NCBI GenBank assembly: GCA_017551405.1
Contig: JAFZLP010000117.1
Span: 1-12,884 of the forward strand
Source of the DNA: Bacteroidales bacterium
GTDB lineage: Bacteria > Bacteroidota > Bacteroidia > Bacteroidales > UBA932
Length of the DNA stretch: 12,884 nt
Reading direction: 5' to 3'
This document shows positions 1-6,730 of the stretch, one piece after another. A program made the translations under genes and the position numbers. A model generated the notes under the pieces. It was not told the origin of the DNA. It saw only the letters and a program-made list of their open reading frames with translations, and did no database searches. Position 1 is the stretch's first letter. Each line of letters begins with the position of its first letter.

Positions 1-158
1 CGCGTGAACAGCAGCACGACCATGATGAGGTAGAACGGATACCAGACCTTCTTGTCGGAAAACAGCATCCACACCGCGTCCGTCAGCGGGACGTGCAGGG
101 AGTTCAGGGCCAGAGTCGCCGCCCTGTCAAGGCTGTCGGCAAGGTTCAGGAGATTCAT
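1..158 (-). CDS. PAP2-type membrane phosphatase, N-terminal part only
   Basis: The reading frame starts at ATG 158-156 and runs off the left edge after about 52 residues. It begins MNLLNLADSLDRAATLALNS, followed by LHVPLTDAVWMLFSDKKVWYP and a hydrophobic stretch (FYLIMVVLLF). The order 'short amphipathic helix, LNSLH-P-D--MWLFS-K--W-P, membrane helix' is how Bacteroidales PAP2-family lipid phosphatases (undecaprenyl-diphosphatase-like) usually start, which is the basis for the call. The catalytic PAP2 motifs lie beyond the window, so the activity is inferred from the N terminus alone. The start overlaps the obgE stop in an ATGA, so it is probably translated in coupling with obgE. If the call is right, it would dephosphorylate a lipid pyrophosphate at the inner membrane. 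It could be another small membrane protein. Confidence 0.6.
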   Translation of the reverse strand, partial: MNLLNLADSLDRAATLALNSLHVPLTDAVWMLFSDKKVWYPFYLIMVVLLFT

Positions 159-1306
159 GCCTGGAGCGTCTTCCAAAGCAGGTCGGTTAGCTCCTGAAGG
201 CCTTCGCGGGAGAAGCAGGAGATGAAGACATGCGGGATGTCCTTGGGGAGAGTGGGCTCGATTTCGGCCTCCAGCTCATTGTCGAGCAGGTCGCATTTGG
301 TGACGGCCAGCACGCGGTCCTTCACCAGCAGCTCGGGATTGTACATCTCGAGTTCGTGCAGGAGGGTGGCGTAGCCGGCGGCGATGTCGTCTTCTTCGGC
401 GCTGACCATGAACAGCAGCACGGAGTTGCGCTCTATGTGGCGCAGGAACCTGATGCCAATTCCCCTGCCCTCGTGGGCGCCTTCGATGATTCCGGGGATG
501 TCGGCGATTACGAAGGACTTGCCGTCGTAGTATTTCACGATGCCCAGGTTGGGCTCGAGGGTGGTGAACGCGTAGTCGGCTATCCTGGGCTTGGCGCTGG
601 TGACGGTGGCCAGGAGGGTGGACTTGCCGGCGTTCGGGAAACCGACCAGACCGACGTCTGCCAGGAGCTTCAGTTCAAGGATGAACCAGCCTTCCTCGCC
701 CTCTTCGCCGGGCTGCGCGTAACGGGGAGCCTGGTTGGTGGAGGTCTTGAAGTTGTTGTTGCCGAGGCCTCCGCGGCCGCCCTTGCAGAGCACGAATTCC
801 TGGCCGGCCTCTACAAGTTCGCCGATCTGCTCCTCCTCGTAATCGACCGGATTGCTTTCGTAGAAATCCTCTTCTGGCCTGTCCTCTTCGTATTCGACGT
901 CCTCTTCCAGCTGGGTGTTCTTTTCGCGCCAGAATTCCACGTACTGCTTTTCCTCCGGGGCGGGCGCCACGGGACGGGGCCTGTCCGCCTTTACGGGGTT
1001 GAGCCGCTTGACCACGGTGCCGAGCGGGACGTCCAGGATGACGTCGGCGCCGCTCTTGCCCGTCTGCAGCCCGCCGGCTCCCGGCTGGCCGTTCTCGGCT
1101 ATTATGTTCTTGCGGTATTTCAGGTGTATGAGCGTCCAGAACTGGGGATTGGCGCGCAGAATTACGCTGCCGCCCCTGCCGCCGTTTCCGCCGTCGGGAC
1201 CGCCCTTGTACTGGTATTTGGCATGGTACAGATGCGCACTTCCCGCCCCTCCGTGCCCGGACGCACAGTGCACTCGTACGAAATCGATGAAATTGCTTTC
1301 CTGCAT
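155..1306 (-). CDS. obgE: Obg-family GTPase (ribosome assembly)
   Basis: This is the essential P-loop GTPase that binds the 50S subunit and couples its maturation to the GTP/ppGpp state. Residues 1-210 form the glycine-rich Obg fold (GGPDGGNGGRGG at 35-46, KGGRGGLGN at 175-183). The G domain follows: P-loop GFPNAGKS 222-229, switch/G2 region around FTTLEPNLG 247-255, G3 DIPG 269-272, G4 TKCD 336-339. The protein ends soon after the G domain, with no OCT domain, as in other Bacteroidales. The odd part is residues 103-163: an insert of about 50-60 residues, proline-rich and then strongly acidic, where relatives have a short hairpin between GTVV and the second glycine-rich stretch. The ATG at 1306 gives the family-typical start (M-ESNF-D-V). 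The gene lies 3 bases after the nuclease gene and overlaps the PAP2 start. Confidence 0.97.
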   Translation of the reverse strand: MQESNFIDFVRVHCASGHGGAGSAHLYHAKYQYKGGPDGGNGGRGGSVILRANPQFWTLIHLKYRKNIIAENGQPGAGGLQTGKSGADVILDVPLGTVVKRLNPVKADRPRPVAPAPEEKQYVEFWREKNTQLEEDVEYEEDRPEEDFYESNPVDYEEEQIGELVEAGQEFVLCKGGRGGLGNNNFKTSTNQAPRYAQPGEEGEEGWFILELKLLADVGLVGFPNAGKSTLLATVTSAKPRIADYAFTTLEPNLGIVKYYDGKSFVIADIPGIIEGAHEGRGIGIRFLRHIERNSVLLFMVSAEEDDIAAGYATLLHELEMYNPELLVKDRVLAVTKCDLLDNELEAEIEPTLPKDIPHVFISCFSREGLQELTDLLWKTLQA

Positions 1307-1309
1307 AGA

Positions 1310-2344
1310 CTACAAAGATAGCGATTCTTTTTGAGAATCTTTTTTGTGGGCTTCTATTATGCGAAACACCTCACGGCTTAGGGCATCCCTGTCGGGCAAG
1401 TAGAGTTGATAGCGACTTACGAAAAGCTGGTTATTGATGCCTTCCAAGGCATACTGTACGGTTAGACGTTCCCTCTCCGCTCCCAGCACTATTCCGAAAG
1501 GCTCGTTGTCTCCCTCGGTACAGACCTCATGCTTGAAGTAATTGAGATACAGGTTCATCTGACCAATATCTTCGTGTTGCACGCCATCTTTCTTCAGTTC
1601 AATCAAGCAATAGGCTTTGAGTATTACATTGTAGAACACAAGGTCCACATGAAAATGCCGTCCCCCCAATATTATGTGGAACTGACGGCCTACAAAGGCA
1701 AAACCTTTGCCCAATTCCAGCATGAACATACTGAGATTATTTGCAATGGCATCTTCAAGGGTTTTCTCACTCCATGTGGGGAGCTCGGGCAGACCGGTGA
1801 ATTCAAGGACAAAAGGGTCATGAATGATATCCTCGGGTTTTTGAACATCTATACCCTGATTGGCAAGCTTTAGAATTCCTTCTTTGTCTTTGGAAAGGGC
1901 AAAACGCTGGAAAAGCGCAGTACCTTTCTGCCGCCTGAGTTCGCGCACACTCCATCTCTGAGTTTCACACTCCCTGACGTAGAAACTGATTTCCATCAAG
2001 TCGTCGGTTTTTAGAATCTCGGAATAATGGCTCCAGCTTAAAAATCCAGACAGTGTCTGGACTTTTGGGAAAGTCAGGTAGAACTTCCTCATATTGTAGA
2101 CATTGCTACGGCTGAAGCCTTTCCCATATCGGATGGTCAGATCTTTAGCAAGTCTATTCAGCAGCTTGCTACCATATTCCGCACGCTGGGTTCCATCCTG
2201 TTCGAACTCCACGATATACTTGCCTATCTTCCAGTATGTCTGAACCAGAATCGAATTGACAGTTGTGGCAATCTGAATGCGTGCAGAGTCCAGCAGAGAG
2301 CCTATGCTCTCCACAAGAGAATCATATCCTGTGTTATTCATCAT
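1310..2344 (-). CDS. DUF1016/YhcG-type PD-(D/E)XK nuclease, probably transferred
   Basis: The protein has the two-part DUF1016 layout. Residues 1-140 are a helical/winged-helix N-terminal domain (TYWKIGKYIVEFEQ, YGKGFSRSNVYNMRKFY, LSWSHYSEIL). The C-terminal nuclease domain, about 170-330, carries the PD-(D/E)XK residues D234 (VDLVFYN), E249 and K251 (IELK) and Q262 (GQMNLYLNYF). All catalytic positions are present, so it looks active. Family members are often found near type I restriction loci or in variable regions and are thought to act on DNA; no substrate can be named from this sequence. No methylase or specificity gene is visible here. Base composition stands out: two sampled 60-base stretches (1681-1740, 2041-2100) are about 40-43% GC, against 67% in 2401-2460. 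It sits 14 bases after the helix-hairpin-helix gene and 3 bases before obgE. A second ATG follows the first directly (2341). Confidence 0.9.
   Translation of the reverse strand: MMNNTGYDSLVESIGSLLDSARIQIATTVNSILVQTYWKIGKYIVEFEQDGTQRAEYGSKLLNRLAKDLTIRYGKGFSRSNVYNMRKFYLTFPKVQTLSGFLSWSHYSEILKTDDLMEISFYVRECETQRWSVRELRRQKGTALFQRFALSKDKEGILKLANQGIDVQKPEDIIHDPFVLEFTGLPELPTWSEKTLEDAIANNLSMFMLELGKGFAFVGRQFHIILGGRHFHVDLVFYNVILKAYCLIELKKDGVQHEDIGQMNLYLNYFKHEVCTEGDNEPFGIVLGAERERLTVQYALEGINNQLFVSRYQLYLPDRDALSREVFRIIEAHKKDSQKESLSL
1313..1320 (-). promoter_or_regulatory. Possible -7 box (TATCTTTG) for obgE
   Basis: Read on the minus strand this is TATCTTTG, an exact match to the Bacteroidetes -7 consensus TAnnTTTG. 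It overlaps the last codons of the nuclease gene and ends 6 bases before the obgE ATG, so a transcript would have almost no leader. I see no clear TTTG -33 element at the usual distance, so this is a tentative call. It may be the remnant of the original obgE promoter from before the nuclease gene arrived. Confidence 0.35.
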
Positions 2345-2358
2345 TTCATCTATTCAAA

Positions 2359-4041
2359 TCAAAGTTTAAGCTGATACTGTATTTTGATTTCGGAGGAGGA
2401 AGGCCGGCCGGGGGAGGTGTTGCGGAGGATGGAGGTTTTGAGATGGAGGGAATGGCGGCGGGTTTTCATGCCGATTATTGCTGAAACAGAATGGCCCCTG
2501 CCGTAGAGGGCGGGGACGCTGAAAGAGCCCGGCAGGTCGCGTTCGTAGCAGTAAATGCGGTCATCCCAGTTGTCGACGCGGAAGAAGGTTGCCCTGAAGA
2601 TGGCCGACAGCTGCACCACGGCGGTGTCGGAGGGGGTTTTCCAGCCCGCTTCGGCATAACCTGCCAGCGCGGTAGCGGTCATGTGCACCACGTCGAACCG
2701 GCCGTTCAGCAGGAAACCCCGCATGGCAGACTTGATGCCGGCCCGGCATTCGTGCCTCCACGGAGGAGCATCGGCGGTTCGGTATCTTTCCGCTATGCGC
2801 AGGTACGGATTGATTTCGGCCGCTCCCGCCATGAAGACTGGTGATAAGACTAGGAGGCCCTTGTACGCTGCGGTCCCTTTTTCCGGATAGAAGGCGGCAT
2901 CTGCCGTAAACTCCAGCGACCGCCATTTCGCACCGGCGGAAACGCCCCGCTCGCCGGAGACCTTCGAGGCCGAGCGCACCGCTCCCGAAAAGGCATCATA
3001 ATACCCTGAGGGATAATATCTTGCAAGCACGGCATACCGCTGTTTGTATGCCGGCGACCAGGTCACTCCCCCTACCGCCGCAAGGCGCGTGCGCTGCAGC
3101 GTGTACCCGCCCTCCGCCACCTTGCGGGAACTCAGCGCCGCCTCTCCGAACAGGGTGAAATGCCCGAGCCCCAGGGTACCGTCGGCCGAGGCAACAAGGC
3201 CGTCCTTATAGAAGGCCTGAAGCCCGAACTGTCCACGCTGCCCCAGGCGGGAGACGGCCGCCATCGGCATTATCTCCAGTCTGGCCCCTTTCTGCAGGCC
3301 GGAAAGCGCCGCCGCAGCGGAGAAGGTCCATCTTCCTCTGGTGAAATCTGCCGCCGCGCCCCTGAAACGCGGCGAGAAAGAGCCGGTGGGGGCGAAACCT
3401 GAGGCGCTTCGCCTGAAAGCCGCCACGGAACTGAATCCGCTCATGGAGAAACTGCTCCAGAGCGCCAGCCCCTGCCCGAAACGGGCTGCGAAATCGCCCA
3501 GAACCAGCTTTCCGCCCCTCCTGCCGTACAATGCGGCGCTGAACGTTCCGGGAGAGAGTTTCTGCACGCTATAGCTGGTGCGCGAAGACCAGTAGAATTC
3601 CGCCCTTGCGCCCAGTTCCAGGTGGTATTTCGCCCCGTAGAAAGCCGCGCTGTCCTCCCCTTTCATACGGCCTCCGCCGCGCACCATCAGGCTCTGCCGC
3701 ACCCGCCGGTCTTCCAGCGCGCCGGGAGCAAGGGAGCTTTCGAACGACACGAACAGGCTCAGGGCTTCCGCCGTCTCGGCACCGAATCCGTCCACCAGGC
3801 TCAGCTCCGTGACGCCGAGGATATCGCCCGAACGCGAGCGGTAGTCTTCGAGCGAAGTGACCTGGTACGCACTGAAAAGGCCGCTCGAAAGCAGGCGGCT
3901 GCGGCTCACCTGGTTAATCCTCAAAGGGTGCTCGGCATAGTGCTGGAAACGCTCCATTTCGCTCTCGCCCAGGTCTTCCGGGGAGGAGGCTCCGGTGAGC
4001 ACGAGGATGGCGCCCACCACATCGACAAGAAAGTGCAGCAT
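2359..4041 (-). CDS. Helix-hairpin-helix plus outer-membrane beta-barrel protein
   Basis: The N terminus (residues 1-19, hydrophobic core VVGAILVLTGASS) reads as a signal peptide, although its n-region lacks a lysine or arginine. Residues 29-95 resemble the helix-hairpin-helix segment of a Bacteroidetes family annotated as ComEA-like: ERFQHYAEHPLRINQVSRS, then LLSSGLFSAYQVTSLEDYR and LSLVDGFGAETAEALS. The remaining ~450 residues alternate polar and hydrophobic residues with many aromatic and glycine turns and end in a strand-like SSEIKIQYQLKL, as expected for a C-terminal outer-membrane beta-barrel. The role of this family is not established; DNA contact at the cell surface is only a guess from the HHH motif. 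An in-frame TAA just upstream fixes ATG 4041 as the start. It is the first gene of the minus-strand block ending in obgE and is transcribed divergently from hpt. Confidence 0.75.
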   Translation of the reverse strand: MLHFLVDVVGAILVLTGASSPEDLGESEMERFQHYAEHPLRINQVSRSRLLSSGLFSAYQVTSLEDYRSRSGDILGVTELSLVDGFGAETAEALSLFVSFESSLAPGALEDRRVRQSLMVRGGGRMKGEDSAAFYGAKYHLELGARAEFYWSSRTSYSVQKLSPGTFSAALYGRRGGKLVLGDFAARFGQGLALWSSFSMSGFSSVAAFRRSASGFAPTGSFSPRFRGAAADFTRGRWTFSAAAALSGLQKGARLEIMPMAAVSRLGQRGQFGLQAFYKDGLVASADGTLGLGHFTLFGEAALSSRKVAEGGYTLQRTRLAAVGGVTWSPAYKQRYAVLARYYPSGYYDAFSGAVRSASKVSGERGVSAGAKWRSLEFTADAAFYPEKGTAAYKGLLVLSPVFMAGAAEINPYLRIAERYRTADAPPWRHECRAGIKSAMRGFLLNGRFDVVHMTATALAGYAEAGWKTPSDTAVVQLSAIFRATFFRVDNWDDRIYCYERDLPGSFSVPALYGRGHSVSAIIGMKTRRHSLHLKTSILRNTSPGRPSSSEIKIQYQLKL

Positions 4042-4121
4042 GCCGCCAATTTATGCAGGCAAATCGGCATTCAGGGGAGTAAAAGTGGATTTTTTCTGTT
4101 TTTTTATAGCAAATAAAATTG

Positions 4122-4129
4122 TAAATTTG
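4122..4129 (+). promoter_or_regulatory. Promoter -7 box for hpt-adk
   Basis: TAAATTTG matches the Bacteroidetes -7 consensus TAnnTTTG. It lies 22 bases before the hpt ATG in the 110-base divergent gap 4042-4151. A T-rich tract at 4099-4105 sits where the -33 TTTG would be expected, but it is not an exact match. The leader is A-rich (GAAAAACG) with no Shine-Dalgarno sequence, normal for this phylum. I could not place a convincing promoter for the divergent gene that starts at 4041. Confidence 0.6.
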
Positions 4130-4151
4130 ACCCCTGTTAGAAAAACGCCAC

Positions 4152-4694
4152 ATGGACAGGATCAAGATTCACGACAAATTTTTCAAGCCGTTTATCCCCA
4201 ACGCGCAGATTGAAAGCGTCATAGACGGCGTGGCAGAAAAGATCAACGCCGACTTCGCCGCCTCCGGGGAAATTCCCGTGCTTCTCTGCGTGCTCACCGG
4301 CTCCATCATGTTCACCGCCGGCCTCATGAAGAGGCTCAACTTCCCCCTCGAGGTGATGTCGCTCAAGCTCTCCTCTTACACCGGCACCCAGTCTTCCGGC
4401 CAGGTGCTCGAAGTGATGGGCCTCACCGGCAGCGTCGAAGGGCGCAGGGTGATAGTCTGCGAAGACATCGTGGACACCGGCGCGACCATCGTCGCCCTCA
4501 AGGACATGCTCCTCGGAAAGGGCGCCAAAGAGGTGAAGATCTGCACGATGCTCCTGAAGCCCGAGGTTTACTCGAAGCCTCTCAAGCTCGACTATGTGGG
4601 CATGGAGATCCCCAACGACTTCATCGTGGGCTACGGGCTCGACTATGACGATCTCGGCCGCAACCTGAAAGACATTTACGTATTGGACACATGA
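4152..4694 (+). CDS. hpt: Hypoxanthine phosphoribosyltransferase
   Basis: This enzyme salvages hypoxanthine or guanine with PRPP to make IMP or GMP in the cytoplasm. The 180-residue length is typical. The PRPP-binding motif is EDIVDTGAT at 104-112, preceded by the beta-strand VIVC. The mobile loop is SYTGTQSSG at 75-83. The pyrophosphate-binding loop reads LTGS at 48-51, with threonine where many homologues have lysine (LKGS). The purine-contacting C-terminal part includes the strand around KLDYVGMEIPNDFIVGYGLDY. The ATG at 4152 gives the expected N terminus, and a good -7 box lies 22 bases upstream. adk follows after 9 bases, so the pair is very likely one transcript. This hpt-adk pairing is common in Bacteroidales, where obgE usually follows in the same direction; here obgE is elsewhere and on the other strand. 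Confidence 0.96.
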   Translation: MDRIKIHDKFFKPFIPNAQIESVIDGVAEKINADFAASGEIPVLLCVLTGSIMFTAGLMKRLNFPLEVMSLKLSSYTGTQSSGQVLEVMGLTGSVEGRRVIVCEDIVDTGATIVALKDMLLGKGAKEVKICTMLLKPEVYSKPLKLDYVGMEIPNDFIVGYGLDYDDLGRNLKDIYVLDT

Positions 4695-4703
4695 AATTCT
4701 AAA

Positions 4704-5279
4704 ATGAAATATTACATCATTTTCGGGCCTCCGGGAGCCGGCAAGGGCACCCAGGCCGCTCCGCTCGCAGAGCGATACAACCTGAAACACATCTCTACCG
4801 GAGAGCTTCTCCGCAACGAAATAGCCGAGGGCACCGAACTCGGCAAGAAGGCCAAGGCGCTCATCGATTCCGGCAGCCTCGTCCCCGACGACGTGGTTGA
4901 AGGCATGATAGCCCAGGCATTCGGAAAGTACAAAGACGTCGACGGCTTCCTGCTGGACGGCTTCCCGCGCACCATCTCCCAGGCCATGGACCTCGATGAA
5001 ATGCTCGAAGCCCGCGACGAGGAGATCAGCGGGGTCATCTCGCTCATGATACCCGACGAAGTGGTCAAGGAACGCATCGCCCACCGCGCCCTGCTCGAGG
5101 GCCGCGCCGATGACGCCCGCGACGAAGTGGTGAACAACCGCATCGTCACCTACCACAAGCAGACCGAGCCGCTCATCGACTATTACAAGGACAGGCAGAA
5201 ATACCACGAGGTGGACTCCCTGGGCACCATAGCTCAGGTTGGCGAGAATATCCGCAACCTCATGGATTCCCTGGCCTAG
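4704..5279 (+). CDS. adk: Adenylate kinase, short-lid form
   Basis: The enzyme converts ATP and AMP to two ADP in the cytoplasm and is essential for nucleotide balance. The P-loop GPPGAGKGT is at residues 8-16, the AMP-binding segment STGELLR at 31-37, and the NMP motif DGFPRT at 85-90. R127 and R146 fit the conserved arginines around the lid. The lid (about 124-147, with GRADD at 133-137) is short and has no zinc cysteines, so this is the short-form enzyme of 191 residues. It follows hpt by 9 bases with an A-rich translation start. Its TAG stop at 5277-5279 interlocks with the murF stop, and transcription probably ends at the hairpin at 5312-5344 inside murF. Confidence 0.97.
   Translation: MKYYIIFGPPGAGKGTQAAPLAERYNLKHISTGELLRNEIAEGTELGKKAKALIDSGSLVPDDVVEGMIAQAFGKYKDVDGFLLDGFPRTISQAMDLDEMLEARDEEISGVISLMIPDEVVKERIAHRALLEGRADDARDEVVNNRIVTYHKQTEPLIDYYKDRQKYHEVDSLGTIAQVGENIRNLMDSLA
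5276..5279. other. Interlocking stop codons of adk and murF
   Basis: The palindrome CTAG carries both stops: TAG at 5277-5279 for adk on plus, and TAG read from 5278-5276 for murF on minus. The convergent genes therefore share bases and have no intergenic DNA, so any terminator must lie inside coding sequence. Confidence 0.95.
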
Positions 5280-6727
5280 AGCACAGGCAGCACTTTCTCC
5301 ATCCTGATTCCGCGTGATCCTTTAACGAGGATCACGCAGTTTTTCAGCGGGTGCACTCCGAGATGGAGGGCAAGGTCTGAAGATTCCGGGAACCAGCCCA
5401 AGAAGGCGCTGGATTCCGGAATGCTTGTGTTCAGCGGGACCGTTTCGCCTGCCTCAACCCTTGCATTCATCGGGTTGTTGAGCCCGGCCGGCAGCGCCTG
5501 TGCGACGGCAGTGTCCACCCCCTTGAGGGTGCCGTCAGCGATGCACTCCAGCACCGCCTTGCGGAATTCCTCCCCTACCAGGCAGAACTTCACCCCGGAG
5601 GAGGCAAGCCTCTTTACCAGGGCGACGTGTTCGGCCACGGAGTCTTCTCCCAGCTCACGCATGTCCCCCAGCAGCGCCACCTTGCGGGTAGCGTCCATTC
5701 CGAAAAGATTGTCCAGCGCCACCCCCATTGAGGACGGGTTGGCGTTATAGGCGTCGATCACGAGCGTGTTGGATTCGGTGCGCTGCATCTGCGAGCGCTG
5801 GTTAGAAGGCACATAGCCTTCCAGCGCGGCAACGGCCTCGCTGCGCGGAACCCCGAAATACTCCCCTACGGCCAGGGCCGCCATCACGTTGGTGGCGTTG
5901 TACGCCCCGACCAGCCTGGTGTGGATTTCCGTTCCGTCGGAAAGGCGGAGCCCCAGGAAGGGATTGCCGGAGGTGGAAGGCAGCAGGGTCACGCCCTGAT
6001 ACTTGAGGCCGTACCCCCAGACGTGGCATGCTTCTTTCCGGGCCATCTCCACCAGGTCGGGATCGTCCTGATTGAGGAACAGCACCGCCCCTTCGCGCTT
6101 GCCCAGCCAGTTGTACAGCTCCCCTTTGGTAGCCTTCACGCCTTCGAAGGAGCCGAAACCCAGGAGATGGGCCTTGCCCACGTTGGTTATGAGGCCATAG
6201 TCCGGACGGGAGACGACCACCAGCTTTGCTATGTCGCCGGGGTGCGAAGCGCCCATTTCGATAACGGCAATCTGGGTTTCGGGCGTCATCTTGAGCAGGC
6301 TCAGTGGCACTCCGATGTCGTTGTTCAGATTGCCTTCAGTGGCGGTGACGCGGTACTTGGCGCGGAGCACGGCCGCCATGAGTTCCTTGGTGGTGGTCTT
6401 GCCGTTGGTGCCCGTGAGGCCGATTACCGGAACTCCGAGCCTTTCGCGGTGAAAGACAGCGAGTTTCTGAAGCTCCGTGAACGGATCTTCGACCATTATG
6501 AGCTTTTGCGACGGGATGCCGGCGGTGACTGCAAAACAGTCGGACCCCTCGTTCACCACGGCGTATGCAGCGCCGCTTTCAAGGGCCTTCGCCGCATAGG
6601 CGTTTCCGTCGAAATTCTCTCCTTTGAGGGCAAAGAAGATTTCACCCCCGCGCACGGCGCGGCTGTCTGTAGTCACGCGGTAACCGCATGAAACGTACAG
6701 GGAATAAAGTTCTTCTGTGGAAATCAT
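5276..6727 (-). CDS. murF: UDP-MurNAc-tripeptide:D-Ala-D-Ala ligase
   Basis: MurF adds D-Ala-D-Ala to UDP-MurNAc-tripeptide, the last cytoplasmic step of the peptidoglycan precursor. Visible Mur-ligase motifs are: P-loop GTNGKTTTKE 106-115, EGNLNNDIGVP 131-141, EMGASHPGDI 157-166, NVGKAHLLGFGS 182-193, DAYNANPSSM 325-334, LGDMRELG 353-360, and the C-terminal VKGSRGIRMEKV 468-479. At 483 residues it is longer than most Bacteroidales MurF proteins (about 430). The excess lies between VGEEF (384-388) and the C-terminal motif, around residues 411-443, a loop-like segment with a repeated PESS. It starts 3 bases after lptF ends, so it is the last gene of the tgt-lptF-murF operon. Its final codons carry a plus-strand terminator, and its stop overlaps that of adk. 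Confidence 0.96.
   Translation of the reverse strand: MISTEELYSLYVSCGYRVTTDSRAVRGGEIFFALKGENFDGNAYAAKALESGAAYAVVNEGSDCFAVTAGIPSQKLIMVEDPFTELQKLAVFHRERLGVPVIGLTGTNGKTTTKELMAAVLRAKYRVTATEGNLNNDIGVPLSLLKMTPETQIAVIEMGASHPGDIAKLVVVSRPDYGLITNVGKAHLLGFGSFEGVKATKGELYNWLGKREGAVLFLNQDDPDLVEMARKEACHVWGYGLKYQGVTLLPSTSGNPFLGLRLSDGTEIHTRLVGAYNATNVMAALAVGEYFGVPRSEAVAALEGYVPSNQRSQMQRTESNTLVIDAYNANPSSMGVALDNLFGMDATRKVALLGDMRELGEDSVAEHVALVKRLASSGVKFCLVGEEFRKAVLECIADGTLKGVDTAVAQALPAGLNNPMNARVEAGETVPLNTSIPESSAFLGWFPESSDLALHLGVHPLKNCVILVKGSRGIRMEKVLPVL
5312..5344 (+). terminator. Intrinsic terminator of hpt-adk inside murF
   Basis: GCGTGATCCT (5312-5321) and AGGATCACGC (5328-5337) form a perfect 10-bp stem with a 6-base loop (TTAACG). 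Two bases later comes a run of five T (5340-5344) on the plus strand. It begins 32 bases after the adk stop. On the minus strand the stem has no T run after it, so it should act mainly on the hpt-adk transcript. It lies in the murF codons for the conserved C-terminal VILVKGSRG. Confidence 0.8.
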
Positions 6728-6730
6728 TTT

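Noticed and set aside
230..1321. Long open frame on plus, opposite obgE (363 codons)
   Set aside because: It lies wholly antisense to a gene with clear family motifs, and its translation has no recognisable domain. Long antisense frames are expected in GC-rich coding sequence.
1323..1345. Terminator-like hairpin GATTCT-TTTTG-AGAATC followed by T6 on plus
   Set aside because: The stem is only 6 bp and AT-rich, no plus-strand gene ends here, and on the minus strand, where the genes are, it has no T run. Most likely chance in AT-rich coding sequence.
2402..2409. GGCCGGCC palindrome near the 3' end of the beta-barrel gene
   Set aside because: A short GC palindrome in GC-rich coding DNA, with no flanking structure to suggest a function.
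3914..4165. Small minus-strand frame across the 4042-4151 gap
   Set aside because: It overlaps the beta-barrel gene in another frame and covers the hpt promoter; low-quality translation with no motif.
4137..5207. Long minus-strand frame opposite hpt and adk (356 codons)
   Set aside because: Antisense to two well-supported genes; His/Val/Glu/Asp/Gly-rich composition typical of a shadow frame.
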